Part shown: in pieces, positions 7,914 through 16,059 of the stretch
How positions within the stretch are numbered: position 1 is the stretch's first letter
Layout of the letters: each line of letters opens with the position of its first letter
Assembly (NCBI GenBank): GCA_019414265.1
Contig: DXMJ01000023.1
Location: 1-29,843 of the forward strand
Length of the DNA stretch: 29,843 nt
Reading direction: 5' to 3'
DNA from: Collinsella sp.
GTDB lineage: Bacteria; Actinomycetota; Coriobacteriia; Coriobacteriales; Coriobacteriaceae
The notes under the pieces: generated by a model
Database searches by the model: none
What the model saw: the letters and a program-made list of their open reading frames with translations, nothing else
What the model was told of the DNA's origin: nothing
Position numbers and translations under genes: made by a program

Positions 7914-9200
7914 ATGTCGGTCGATATAGCCACGTATGTCCACGATCTTGCCGTTGCCGCTAAGGCAGCGTCGGCCTCGCTTGCCACGGCGAGCGACGAG
8001 CAGCGCCAGGAGGCCGTGCGCGCCATGGCCGCAGCACTGCGCAACGGTATCGACTCCATCGTCGCCGCCAACGAGCTCGATATGTCCGCTGCGCGTGATG
8101 CGGGCACCTCGGTCGGATTGCTCGATCGTCTGCTGCTGACGCCCGAGCGCGTCGAGGGCATGGCCGCCGGCCTGGAGAAGCTCGCCGAGCTGCCCGATCC
8201 CGTGGGCCGCGTGCTCGATCACCGTGTGCTTGCGAGTGGCGTGGACCTTACGCGCGTGAGTGTGCCGCTGGGCCTGGTTGCCATGGTCTACGAGGCGCGC
8301 CCCAACGTGACGGCCGATGCCGCGGGCATCTGCATCCGCACCGGCAACGCCTGCATCCTGCGCGGCGGTTCGCTGGCCTATCACTCGTGCGCCATGATTG
8401 CCGAACTGCTGGCCGATGCGCTTGAGGCCCAGGGCTTTCCACGCGAAGCTATCTCGATGATCGAGTCCACCGACCGCGAGGCCACCGGCGAGCTCATGAA
8501 GCTCCGCGGTATTGTCGATGTGCTCATTCCGCGTGGCGGTGCGGGCCTGATCCAGCGCTGCGTGCGCGAGTCGCTTGTGCCGGTGATCGAGACGGGCACA
8601 GGCAACTGCCACATCTACGTGCATGAATCCGCCGATTTTGACAAGGCGCTCAACATTATCGTCAACGCTAAGACGCAGCGCGTGGGCGTGTGCAATGCCG
8701 CCGAGTCGCTGCTGGTCGACCGTGCCGTGGCGGATTCGTTTTTGCCGGCGGTCGTTGCCGTGCTGCACGACCACGGCGTGCTGATTCACGGCGACGAGGC
8801 CACGTGCGCCGCATGCGCTGCCGCCGGGCTTGCCGAGGGCGACGACTATGTTGCCGCGACTGAGGAGGACTGGGGCCGCGAGTATCTGGCGCTCGAGATG
8901 AGCGTGAAGGTCGTGGCGAACGAGGACGAAGCCATCGCGCACATCAACCGCTACGGCACCATGCACTCCGAGGCCATCGTTGCCGAGGACGAGGATGCCT
9001 GCGAGCGCTTCCTGGACGCGGTCGATGCCTCGGCCGTGTATGCCAACGCCAGCACGCGCTTCACCGACGGCGGCGAGTTTGGCCTGGGCGCCGAGATCGG
9101 CATCTCGACCCAAAAGCTCCACGCCCGCGGCCCCTTTGCCGCCGAGGCCCTCACTACCTACAAATACAAGCTCCGCGGCACCGGCCAGGTCCGCCCCTAA
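7914..9200 (+). CDS. proA: Gamma-glutamyl phosphate reductase
   Basis: Reduces gamma-glutamyl phosphate with NADPH to glutamate semialdehyde, the second step of proline synthesis. The 428 residues match the family. The catalytic cysteine is C260 in QRVGVCNAAESLLVD, and MVYEARPNVTADAAGICIRTGNA (about 124-146) is a typical cofactor-binding segment. AGGAGAAAGG lies seven bases before the ATG. The gene is divergent from the peptidase gene with about 112 bp between starts, which must hold both promoters. A strong terminator follows. Confidence 0.97.
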   Translation: MSVDIATYVHDLAVAAKAASASLATASDEQRQEAVRAMAAALRNGIDSIVAANELDMSAARDAGTSVGLLDRLLLTPERVEGMAAGLEKLAELPDPVGRVLDHRVLASGVDLTRVSVPLGLVAMVYEARPNVTADAAGICIRTGNACILRGGSLAYHSCAMIAELLADALEAQGFPREAISMIESTDREATGELMKLRGIVDVLIPRGGAGLIQRCVRESLVPVIETGTGNCHIYVHESADFDKALNIIVNAKTQRVGVCNAAESLLVDRAVADSFLPAVVAVLHDHGVLIHGDEATCAACAAAGLAEGDDYVAATEEDWGREYLALEMSVKVVANEDEAIAHINRYGTMHSEAIVAEDEDACERFLDAVDASAVYANASTRFTDGGEFGLGAEIGISTQKLHARGPFAAEALTTYKYKLRGTGQVRP

Positions 9201-9214
9201 ACCCCTCGTAAACG

Positions 9215-9255
9215 AAAACCGCCACAAAGGTGCCTGTCCCCTTTGTGGCGGTTTT
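9215..9255. terminator. Terminator after proA, with shared repeat core
   Basis: A 16-bp perfect stem (AAAACCGCCACAAAGG and complement) has the loop TGCCTGTCC and U/A runs on both sides, so it can work for proA and for the convergent HD-domain gene. The same loop and inner stem recur at 9933-9975. Confidence 0.85.
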
Positions 9256-9270
9256 AGGTGGCGTGGGCGG

Positions 9271-9870
9271 TTAGGCCTGGAAGGTATCGCGGTCGGGGGC
9301 GAAGGACTGCATGGCCGCGATGGTACGGTCGAAGAGCTCGGGGAGCTCCCAGCCCAGCATCTCGGCACCCTGCGTAATCACGTCGCGCGAGCAGCCGGCG
9401 GCAAAGCGCTTGTCCTTGAACTTCTTCTTGAGCGACTTGGTCGTAAAGTCCATGACGCTCTTACTCGGACGCATGATGACGGCAGCGCCGATCAGGCCGG
9501 TGAGCTCGTCGCAGGCAAACAGGATCTTTTCCATCTGCAGCTCGGGCTTGGGCAGCGAGGTGTTGAAGTCCGACGTGTGCGTCTGAATGGCGCGAATGAG
9601 ATCGGGAGAGGCGCCCTCGCCTTCAAGGATCTCGGCCGCATAGATGGTGTGGTTCATGGGGTCGTCCTCATGCTCCTCCCAATCCAGGTCGTGCAGCAGG
9701 CCGACGATGCCCCAAAACTCCTCGTTCTCGGGGTCGAACTCGCGCGCAAAGTAGCGCATGGTGCCCTCGACCGTTTCGCCATGGGTGATGTGGAACGGGT
9801 CCTTGTTGTGCTCGTTGAGCAGTTCGAACGCACGGTCGCGGGTGATTCCGGCGGTAAGTGGCTCTGCCAT
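9271..9870 (-). CDS. HD-domain protein, putative metal-dependent phosphohydrolase
   Basis: A 199-residue protein with the HD-superfamily metal-binding pattern: H30 (or H27), the pair H60-D61 in GLLHDLDWEE, H74 in NHTIYAAEIL and H98 in IQTHTSD. This resembles the stand-alone HDIG group often called HAD/HD-hydrolase-like. The true substrate is unknown. A phosphate or nucleotide ester is expected from the fold. AAGGAG lies close before the ATG. It lies downstream of carD on the same strand, but a strong terminator separates the two. Confidence 0.8.
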   Translation of the reverse strand: MAEPLTAGITRDRAFELLNEHNKDPFHITHGETVEGTMRYFAREFDPENEEFWGIVGLLHDLDWEEHEDDPMNHTIYAAEILEGEGASPDLIRAIQTHTSDFNTSLPKPELQMEKILFACDELTGLIGAAVIMRPSKSVMDFTTKSLKKKFKDKRFAAGCSRDVITQGAEMLGWELPELFDRTIAAMQSFAPDRDTFQA

Positions 9871-9932
9871 AAGAGGCTCCTTGTGCTCGTAGGTATCGCT
9901 AAGAATGAATACTACTAGAACGACTAGAACGA

Positions 9933-9975
9933 AAAAACCACCACAAAGGTGCCTGTCCCCTTTGTGGTGGTTTTT
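9933..9975. terminator. Terminator after carD, same core as the proA terminator
   Basis: A 17-bp stem (AAAAACCACCACAAAGG and complement) with a 9-nt loop sits just past the carD stop. The inner stem and loop are the same as at 9215-9255, while the outer G-C pair is replaced by A-T with its complement also changed. Confidence 0.85.
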
Positions 9976-9987
9976 GGCGCGGATGGG

Positions 9988-10473
9988 TTAGTTGAGGGCG
10001 GCTTGGGCTAGGCGAGCTTCGGCGTCCTCCTCGGTGACGCCCAAGGCCACGGCGAACTCCTCGATGGAGCGGCGCTTGGCCTCCTTGAGTACGCGCATGT
10101 AGTAGGAGCTGGGCTTTTTATCAGCTTCCTCGGCCTGGCGAATGCGGTGCATCATGGTCTTTGCCACGCGGACCGTCTCGGGCGCGCCCAGCTTGAGCTG
10201 CTGCTTAAAGTGCGTCTCCTCAAGCGAGCTGTTGCGCTCGGTAAAGGTGTCGCACTCCAGCTCGTCATAGTGGCTCAGCAGGTGCTCGGCATCTTGCTGC
10301 GAGATGGCGGCGTGCAAACGGTCGGCCTGCGCCACGGGGTACATAAGGATCGTCTGCGCATGTCCCTGCTTGGTCTCGAGCAACAGCATGGGCTGCGGTG
10401 TGTCGTCCCTAAAACCGACGACGGTGCAGACTCCCTGACCCGGATGAATGACGTGTTGACCGATTGAGAACAT
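9988..10473 (-). CDS. carD: CarD family transcriptional regulator
   Basis: A 161-residue protein. Residues 1-60 form the RNA-polymerase-interacting domain (MFSIGQHVIHPGQGVCTVVGF), shared with the RID of Mfd; the rest is the helical, DNA-binding part (MMHRIRQAEEADKKPSSYYMRVLKEAKRRSIEEFAVAL). In actinomycetes CarD binds the polymerase beta subunit and stabilises open complexes, notably at rRNA promoters. The ATG has GGAGG six bases upstream. It is transcribed alone from a promoter at 10503-10531, with argS divergent. Confidence 0.9.
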   Translation of the reverse strand: MFSIGQHVIHPGQGVCTVVGFRDDTPQPMLLLETKQGHAQTILMYPVAQADRLHAAISQQDAEHLLSHYDELECDTFTERNSSLEETHFKQQLKLGAPETVRVAKTMMHRIRQAEEADKKPSSYYMRVLKEAKRRSIEEFAVALGVTEEDAEARLAQAALN

Positions 10474-10487
10474 GCTACCTCCAACTT

Positions 10488-10531
10488 ATACGAATTTACG
10501 TATGTCTAGAATAACACGCTGACGTGCGCAA
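10488..10531 (-). promoter_or_regulatory. carD promoter with downstream inverted repeat
   Basis: On the minus strand TTGCGC (10531-10526) and TAGACA (10508-10503) are 17 bp apart, a fair promoter. Directly downstream, at 10488-10503, lies the inverted repeat ATACG-6-CGTAT in the early leader, a possible operator. Both assignments are by eye. Confidence 0.4.
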
Positions 10532-10719
10532 ATCCTCACTTTATGCAGGAAAAGCACACAACTCTGATAGGTAAGAGTATTCGATAACAGACGCAGCTCA
10601 TTCACACCTTTATGCATTTTCAACGCCTGCATAATCTGCAGGCAGACTGGCATCTTTGAGTGACTCCATACAAGCTGTAGTCATTTTTGTGCATATGCAA
10701 TATCTATTAGCTTTACCCT
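10532..10719. other. AT-rich intergenic stretch upstream of argS
   Basis: Noncoding and markedly more AT-rich than the flanking genes. It contains a short hairpin (CCTGCA-TAATC-TGCAGG near 10626) but no convincing ORF with a ribosome site, and no T-box or other leader motif that I recognise. Confidence 0.5.
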
Positions 10720-10748
10720 GCGACAGTGCCCGTCGCTTGTGATAGAGT
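10720..10748 (+). promoter_or_regulatory. Probable argS promoter
   Basis: GCGACA at 10720-10725 and TAGAGT at 10743-10748 are 17 bp apart, with a TG just upstream of the -10 region. It would give a leader of about 60 nt before the argS ATG. Confidence 0.45.
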
Positions 10749-10815
10749 GCTACAAACTCTGGCTTTTGCCCTACGAGTGACCAAGAGCTCGGGGGCTTTA
10801 ACACAAGGAGGATCT

Positions 10816-12669
10816 ATGCCCGAGAAGATTGAAGAGCTGGTACGCGCTGCGCTTGCTGCGGCTCAGGAGGCCGGCGACCTTTCCGCATTTGAACTTGACG
10901 ATTGCGCCATCGAGCGACCGGCTGACACTTCTCATGGCGAGTGGACCTCTACCATGGCCCTGAAGTCCGCCAAGCTGGCCCACTGCGCCCCGCGCAAGAT
11001 CGCCGAGGCCATCGTTGCCCATATGCCCGAGGACCCCGCGATCGAGAAGGTCGAGATCGCAGGCCCCGGCTTCATCAACTTCTACCTCTCCGTTGCCGTC
11101 AAGAATGCCATCTTTGGCGAGGCTCGCGAGAAGGGTATGGACTTCGCTAAGTCTAACGTCGGTGGTGGCCTGAAGACCCAGGTCGAGTTCGTTTCCGCTA
11201 ACCCCGTCGGCCCCATGCACATCGGCCACGGCCGCTGGGCCGCGCTGGGCGACTCGCTCTGCCGTGTTATGGACCACGCCGGTTACGACATCCAGCGTGA
11301 GTTCTACATCAACGACCACGGCTCTCAGATGAACACCTTCGGCAACTCCATCAGCACGCGCTATATGCAGCTTGCCGACATCATCGCCAAGCAGGGCGTG
11401 GATATCGACGAGGCTCACAAGCTGCTGATCGCCGACCGCGACGCCTTTGTTGCCGACGAGAACGACGAGCACCCCGAGACCCATCCGTATCAGGACAACT
11501 TTGCCGAGACTCTGGGCAAGGACTCCTACGGCGGCGACTACATCATCGACGAGGCCGCCGAGTTCTGGCGCACCGACGGCGATAAGTGGGTCGACGCCGA
11601 TCCTCGGGAGCGCATGGAGAGCTTCCGCGAGCGCGGCTACGTAAAGATGGTCGACAACATGCGCGACCTCTGCCACGCCGTCAATTGCGACTTCGATCGT
11701 TGGTACTCCGAGCGTTCGCTGTACGTGAAGGACACCGAGGGTGAGACCGCCGGCACCTCTGCCGTCGACCGCGCTTTTGAGAAGCTCGACAAGATGGGCT
11801 ACCTCTATACCAAGGACGGCGCCCTGTGGTTCCGCTCCACCGACCTGGGCGATGACAAGGACCGCGTCCTGATCAAGTCCGACGGCGAGTACACCTACTT
11901 CGCCTCCGACGTTGCCTATCACTGGGATAAGTTCCAGCGCGTCGATCACGTCATCGACATCTGGGGCGCCGACCACCACGGCTACATCGAGCGCGTCCGC
12001 TGCGTCTGCGACGCTCTTGGCTATCCCGGAAAGTTTGAGGTTCTGCTGGGCCAGCTCGTCAACCTGCTGCGCAACGGCAAGCCCGTCCGTATGTCCAAGC
12101 GCAAGGGCACCATGGTGACCCTGCAGGAGCTCGTCGACGAGGTCGGTTCCGATGCCGCTCGCTACACGCTCATCTCCAAGAGCTCCAACCAGATGGTCGA
12201 CTTCGACATCGAGGCCGTTAAGAAGCGCGACAACTCCAACCCGGTGTACTACGTGCAGTACGCTCACGCTCGCGTCTGCTCCATCCTGCGCCGTGCCGCT
12301 GACGTAACGCCTGAGCAGGCCGACGAGATGGGCATGAAGGCCGTTGCCGCCAAGGCCATCGGTGAGAACGTCGATTACTCGCTGTTGACCGACCCGACCG
12401 AGCTCGCCCTTTCGCGTAAGCTCAACGAGCTCACCGACCTGATCGCCAGCTGCGCTCGCGACCGCGCCCCGTTCCGTCTGACGCACTTTGCCGAGGAACT
12501 CGCTGGTGACTTCCACAGCTTCTATGCTGCCTGCCAGGTGCTGCCGAGCGAGGGCCGTCCCGTCGACCCCGAGCTTTCGCGTGCCCGTCTGGCCGCTTGC
12601 GATGCCGTCCGCGTGACGCTCGCCCTGGTGCTTACCCTCGTTGGCGTTTCCGCGCCCGAGCAGATGTAA
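10816..12669 (+). CDS. argS: Arginyl-tRNA synthetase
   Basis: Class I aminoacyl-tRNA synthetase of 617 residues that charges tRNA-Arg. An N-terminal Arg-tRNA-synthetase recognition domain (about 1-95, AGPGFINFYLS) is followed by the catalytic core with HIGH at 135-138 (PMHIGHGRWAALGDSL) and the KMSKS-equivalent MSKR at 426-429 (RMSKRKGTMV). The C-terminal DALR anticodon domain begins near 500 (YVQYAHARVCSIL). The ATG at 10816 is chosen because AAGGAGG precedes it by five to six bases; an upstream in-frame GTG would add 30 residues overlapping the promoter. Transcribed alone, ending at the terminator at 12716-12747. Confidence 0.97.
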   Translation: MPEKIEELVRAALAAAQEAGDLSAFELDDCAIERPADTSHGEWTSTMALKSAKLAHCAPRKIAEAIVAHMPEDPAIEKVEIAGPGFINFYLSVAVKNAIFGEAREKGMDFAKSNVGGGLKTQVEFVSANPVGPMHIGHGRWAALGDSLCRVMDHAGYDIQREFYINDHGSQMNTFGNSISTRYMQLADIIAKQGVDIDEAHKLLIADRDAFVADENDEHPETHPYQDNFAETLGKDSYGGDYIIDEAAEFWRTDGDKWVDADPRERMESFRERGYVKMVDNMRDLCHAVNCDFDRWYSERSLYVKDTEGETAGTSAVDRAFEKLDKMGYLYTKDGALWFRSTDLGDDKDRVLIKSDGEYTYFASDVAYHWDKFQRVDHVIDIWGADHHGYIERVRCVCDALGYPGKFEVLLGQLVNLLRNGKPVRMSKRKGTMVTLQELVDEVGSDAARYTLISKSSNQMVDFDIEAVKKRDNSNPVYYVQYAHARVCSILRRAADVTPEQADEMGMKAVAAKAIGENVDYSLLTDPTELALSRKLNELTDLIASCARDRAPFRLTHFAEELAGDFHSFYAACQVLPSEGRPVDPELSRARLAACDAVRVTLALVLTLVGVSAPEQM

Positions 12670-12715
12670 TCTGCGGTTCATTTGACCGTGTAGGTTCGGC
12701 TTTGCTGAGCCCTAT

Positions 12716-12747
12716 AAGCCCGATCTCCATGCGAGGTCGGGCTTTTT
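12716..12747 (+). terminator. Terminator after argS
   Basis: The stem AAGCCCGATCTC / GAGGTCGGGCTT is followed by TTTTTT, 47 bp past the argS stop. Confidence 0.85.
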
Positions 12748-12793
12748 TCGCAAATGCCGACGTATTGACGAATTTGGAACTGCTGGAAATACG

Positions 12794-12943
12794 AAACTAT
12801 GCCGGTTTACTACGATGAATTGGGAATTTCCAACCACGCCGGCTTTTCGCAAAAAAGCGCAAGGCATCTACCTGCGGTTTTAGTTCAACATGTTTCGGAG
12901 TGGTCGCGGTTGATCGATTCGTCGTAGTAAACCGCCATAGTTT
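12794..12943. repeat. 150-bp element with 27-bp terminal inverted repeats
   Basis: Arms at 12794-12820 (containing GGTTTACTACGATGAAT) and 12917-12943 are inverted copies matching at 25 of 27 positions. The interior is noncoding, with small complementary stretches of its own. It lies between the argS terminator and the rho promoter. It resembles a miniature inverted-repeat element or a large dispersed palindromic repeat; no target duplication is obvious. Confidence 0.65.
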
Positions 12944-13027
12944 TGGCGGAGGCAGTCTGATTTGTGGGTGGTAGACCAAAGAGTGTCCCTTTTGACTAGT
13001 CGTTTAAGAACGCCCCTAATGACTAAG

Positions 13028-13055
13028 TTGCAGGTGGCGGCGGTTGTGTTACACT
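13028..13055 (+). promoter_or_regulatory. Probable rho promoter
   Basis: TTGCAG at 13028-13033 and TACACT at 13050-13055 have a 16-bp spacer. This implies a leader of about 135 nt before the GTG of rho, long enough for the autogenous Rho-dependent attenuation known in other bacteria, although no specific structure is proven here. Confidence 0.5.
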
Positions 13056-13198
13056 AACGCTGCGTAGTTGACGCAATCATCTCGATACAGATCAATGATG
13101 TCCGTCGTTTTGAACGGAACTAGACTGTTTAGCCGCCCTGAAGGTTTATGCAGGGAGCATGTGATCACAGGGCTTGAAAAGAAAGTTGAGCAAACACT

Positions 13199-15748
13199 GT
13201 GTCTGATCAACAGCAAGAAATCGAAATAACGACGACGCAAGCCGCTCCCGCTGCACCGGTTGCGTCGGACCAGGTCGCGGCGCCCGCGCAAGCCTCGGCT
13301 CCCGAGACGCCTAAGGCTGCTTCGACGCCTGCGCCTGCAACTGGTGAGGAGGCTGCTCCGGCAAAGCCCAGGCTCGCGCGCCGCACGGCCAAGCCTGCCG
13401 CTGACGGCGAGGAGGTCACCAAGCCCAAGCGCCGTACCACGCGCACGACGCGCGCCAAGCGCACCGTTGCAGCTGACTCCTCGGTGCCGATTTCCGATGA
13501 GGTCGCGCAGGCACGTGCGTTGGCGCAGATTAGCGAGGCTCAGGTGGTGCGCGCCCGCCGTCGTGCTGCCGAGCGCGAGGCCGCGGCTCTGACCGAGCTT
13601 GCAGCTCCGTCTGTGCCCGAGACGCCTGCCGCCATCGAGACCCCTGCCGCCGACCTGCCGACCGAGAAGCCGGCACCGCGCACACGCCGCCGCACGGCTG
13701 CTAAGGCCGAGCAAGTTGCGGAACAGGTAGCCCCCGAGCTCACTGAGGCTTCGGTCCGTTCCGCGGCAGGGGAGGGCGCATCGCCTGCTGAGCCCGCTGT
13801 GCCTGTCGAGGCCAGCGAAGTTCCCGTTGTCGATCCGGCTTTGCGCCCGCACCGTCGCGGTCGCAAGCCCAAGGCCTTCGTCGAGGCAGAGAAGGCCGCA
13901 GCCGCAGCCGCCGCCGCTCGGGATGCTGCGGCGACCGCCGAGTCTGCAACCGCTGCCGATGCACCCGTCCAGGATGCTACGACTTCCGAGGCCGCTCCCG
14001 CCGATGCCGAGCCCGCCGACGTCCGTCCCGGTCGCAGCCGTCGTACTGCTGCTAAGCGCACGTCCAAGGCCAAGGCTGCCAAGAAGGGTGCGTCCGAGGA
14101 TTCCGCCGAGACGACCGCCGATGCATCGACTGATGCCGCCGAGCCCCAAGACGTCGAACAGTCTGCGTCCGAGAAGCCCAAGCGCGGTCGTAAGAAGTCC
14201 GCTAAGGCCAAGGCGTCCGAGCAGCAGGCTGATGCCGAAGCGCAGATTGATTCCGGCGCCGAGGCCAATGACGCCGCTGCGGCCAATGCCGGCGCCGCCG
14301 CAACCGATGGTGCCGCCCCCGCTGAGGGCGGAGACGGCACTCGTTCCAACCGTCGCCAGCACAAGCGCAACGAGGAGCGCAACGATCGCAAGGACGAGCG
14401 CAACAACGACCGTCGCAACCGTCAGCGCGATCGCAAACAGCGCAACAAGGAGCGCAACGCCGCCCCCACCGAGCCCACGCTTTCGCGTGAGGAGCTCGCT
14501 GCCATGAAGGTCGCCGAACTGCGCGAGAAGGCCAAGGAGTTCGAGATCGAGACGACCGGCAAGAAGAAAGCCGAGCTCGTCGAGGAGATCTACGTCACCG
14601 CCGCGAAGGCCGAGGGCTTCCGCGACATCAAGGGCATTCTGCAGATTCGCCCGGACAGCTCCGGCATTATCCACGCCCATGGCTACATGAAGTCCAACGA
14701 CGACGCCTTCGTGCCCGCCTACCTCATCCGCTCCGCGCGCCTGCGCACGGGCGACGTCATCGAGGGCTCGCTGCGTCCTTCGCGCGGCGGCGACAAGCGC
14801 GCCGGTCTCGCCAAAATCACGACCGTCAACGGTCTGGACCCCGAGCAGATTCGCAACCGTCCCAAGTTCGGCGACCTCACCCCGGTCTATCCCAACGAGC
14901 CGCTGCGCATGGAGCACGGCAAGGACTCCATTACCGGTCGCGCCATCGACATCGTGTCGCCGATTGGCAAGGGTCAGCGTGGCCTGATCGTGTCCCCGCC
15001 CAAGGCCGGCAAGACCACGATCCTCAAGAAGATCTGCCAGTCTATCTCGATTAACAACCCCGAGGTGCACCTCATCTGCCTGCTCGTCGACGAGCGCCCC
15101 GAAGAGGTCACCGATATGCAGCGTTCCATCAAGGGCGAGGTTGTGGCGTCGACCTTCGATATGCCCGCCGACAACCACACTCGTGTGGCAGAGCTCGTCA
15201 TCGAGCGCGCCAAGCGCATCGTGGAGCTGGGCGGCGATGTCGTGGTGGTGCTCGACTCCATCACGCGCCTTGCCCGCGCCTACAACTTGGCGGCGCCCGC
15301 CTCAGGCCGCATCCTTTCGGGCGGCGTCGATTCGGCGGCCCTGTATCCTCCCAAGCGCTTCCTGGGCGCAGCCCGTAATATCGAGAACGGTGGCTCGCTC
15401 ACCATCCTGGCCTCTGCCCTCATCGACACCGGTTCCAAGATGGACGAGGTCATCTTCGAGGAGTTCAAGGGTACCGGCAACATGGAGCTTAAGCTCGACC
15501 GCGACCTGGCCGACCGCCGCATCTTCCCGGCTATCGACCCCGTTGCCTCCGGTACGCGCAACGAGGACCTGTTGGTCGACGAGCAGATGCGTCCGTTTGT
15601 CTTTGGCCTGCGTCGCATTCTTGCCGGCATGAACAACACCGAGCGCGCGGCCGCATCGTTTATCAAGGGTCTTAAGGGCACCAACACCAACCAGGAGTTC
15701 CTGGTGCGTTCGGCCAAAAAGCACAGCGACTACGAGCAGACGTTCTAG
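13199..15748 (+). CDS. rho: Transcription termination factor Rho with long disordered N-terminal extension
   Basis: Hexameric RNA-dependent ATPase that ends transcription at Rho-dependent sites. Of 849 residues, about the first 420 are low complexity: Ala, Pro, Glu and Lys/Arg-rich, with repeated basic patches and, near 380-420, a run of Arg/Asn/Asp-rich motifs (RKDERNNDRRNRQRDRKQR). The conserved part starts near 428 with the Rho N-domain (LSREELAAMKVAELREKAKE), then the RNA-binding cold-shock-like domain (GILQIRPDSSGIIHAHGYM), then the ATPase with Walker A PPKAGKTT at 600-607, Walker B VVVVLDSITRLARAYN and the loop SGGVDSAALYPPKRFLGAARN. Actinobacterial Rho commonly has such an insertion, but this one is long. 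The start is GTG with only a weak ribosome site, so the exact N-terminus is less sure. Confidence 0.96.
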   Translation: MSDQQQEIEITTTQAAPAAPVASDQVAAPAQASAPETPKAASTPAPATGEEAAPAKPRLARRTAKPAADGEEVTKPKRRTTRTTRAKRTVAADSSVPISDEVAQARALAQISEAQVVRARRRAAEREAAALTELAAPSVPETPAAIETPAADLPTEKPAPRTRRRTAAKAEQVAEQVAPELTEASVRSAAGEGASPAEPAVPVEASEVPVVDPALRPHRRGRKPKAFVEAEKAAAAAAAARDAAATAESATAADAPVQDATTSEAAPADAEPADVRPGRSRRTAAKRTSKAKAAKKGASEDSAETTADASTDAAEPQDVEQSASEKPKRGRKKSAKAKASEQQADAEAQIDSGAEANDAAAANAGAAATDGAAPAEGGDGTRSNRRQHKRNEERNDRKDERNNDRRNRQRDRKQRNKERNAAPTEPTLSREELAAMKVAELREKAKEFEIETTGKKKAELVEEIYVTAAKAEGFRDIKGILQIRPDSSGIIHAHGYMKSNDDAFVPAYLIRSARLRTGDVIEGSLRPSRGGDKRAGLAKITTVNGLDPEQIRNRPKFGDLTPVYPNEPLRMEHGKDSITGRAIDIVSPIGKGQRGLIVSPPKAGKTTILKKICQSISINNPEVHLICLLVDERPEEVTDMQRSIKGEVVASTFDMPADNHTRVAELVIERAKRIVELGGDVVVVLDSITRLARAYNLAAPASGRILSGGVDSAALYPPKRFLGAARNIENGGSLTILASALIDTGSKMDEVIFEEFKGTGNMELKLDRDLADRRIFPAIDPVASGTRNEDLLVDEQMRPFVFGLRRILAGMNNTERAAASFIKGLKGTNTNQEFLVRSAKKHSDYEQTF

Positions 15749-15785
15749 GTTGTCATCCACACGCAGCGATAGTCATCAATGCAAT

Positions 15786-15818
15786 AAAGGGTCGGGGCTT
15801 TGAGCCTCGGCCCTTTTC
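15786..15818 (+). terminator. Terminator after rho
   Basis: The stem AAGGGTCGGGGCT / AGCCTCGGCCCTT has a 3-nt loop and two wobble pairs, and is followed by TTCT. It lies 38 bp after the stop codon. Confidence 0.75.
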
Positions 15819-15894
15819 TATATCGCCGCTCAGCGCTTTTTTGACCATAAGACTGGCAAGCAGCAGGTTTCCCGTTTCAATCCGACATCGTCGC

Positions 15895-15923
15895 TTGCAA
15901 TCGACAGGGCGGTTTCGCATAAT
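15895..15923 (+). promoter_or_regulatory. Promoter of the membrane protein-vanZ pair
   Basis: TTGCAA at 15895-15900, a 17-bp spacer, then CATAAT at 15918-15923. It lies about 137 bp before the ATG at 16060. The rest of the 311-bp gap holds the rho terminator and nothing else that I can identify. Confidence 0.55.
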
Positions 15924-16059
15924 AGCTTTTAAGCTTCGCGACGGATAACGCAGATGAAACGAACCATATACCGTTGCTTTGGGGCATAGCCCCGCTTCAT
16001 CTTCTCTCGCGCAGCCAACTGAATGATGCGATTTGGGTGCTGGAAGATGGGGAGAGCTC

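Noticed and set aside
7437..9368. 643-codon minus-strand frame covering the proA region
   Set aside because: Crosses the terminator, proA and part of the peptidase gene; composition is typical of an antisense shadow.
10550..10815. T-box leader for argS
   Set aside because: Aminoacyl-tRNA synthetase leaders often carry one, but I find neither the conserved T-box core nor a following terminator.
10798..12681. Long minus-strand frame opposite argS
   Set aside because: Lies exactly antisense to a complete argS; the product has no recognisable domain and reflects codon bias.
13049..15178. Long minus-strand reading frame opposite rho
   Set aside because: It is the mirror of the GC-rich, Ala-rich rho codons; low-complexity Gly/Leu/Arg product, no family features, no ribosome site.
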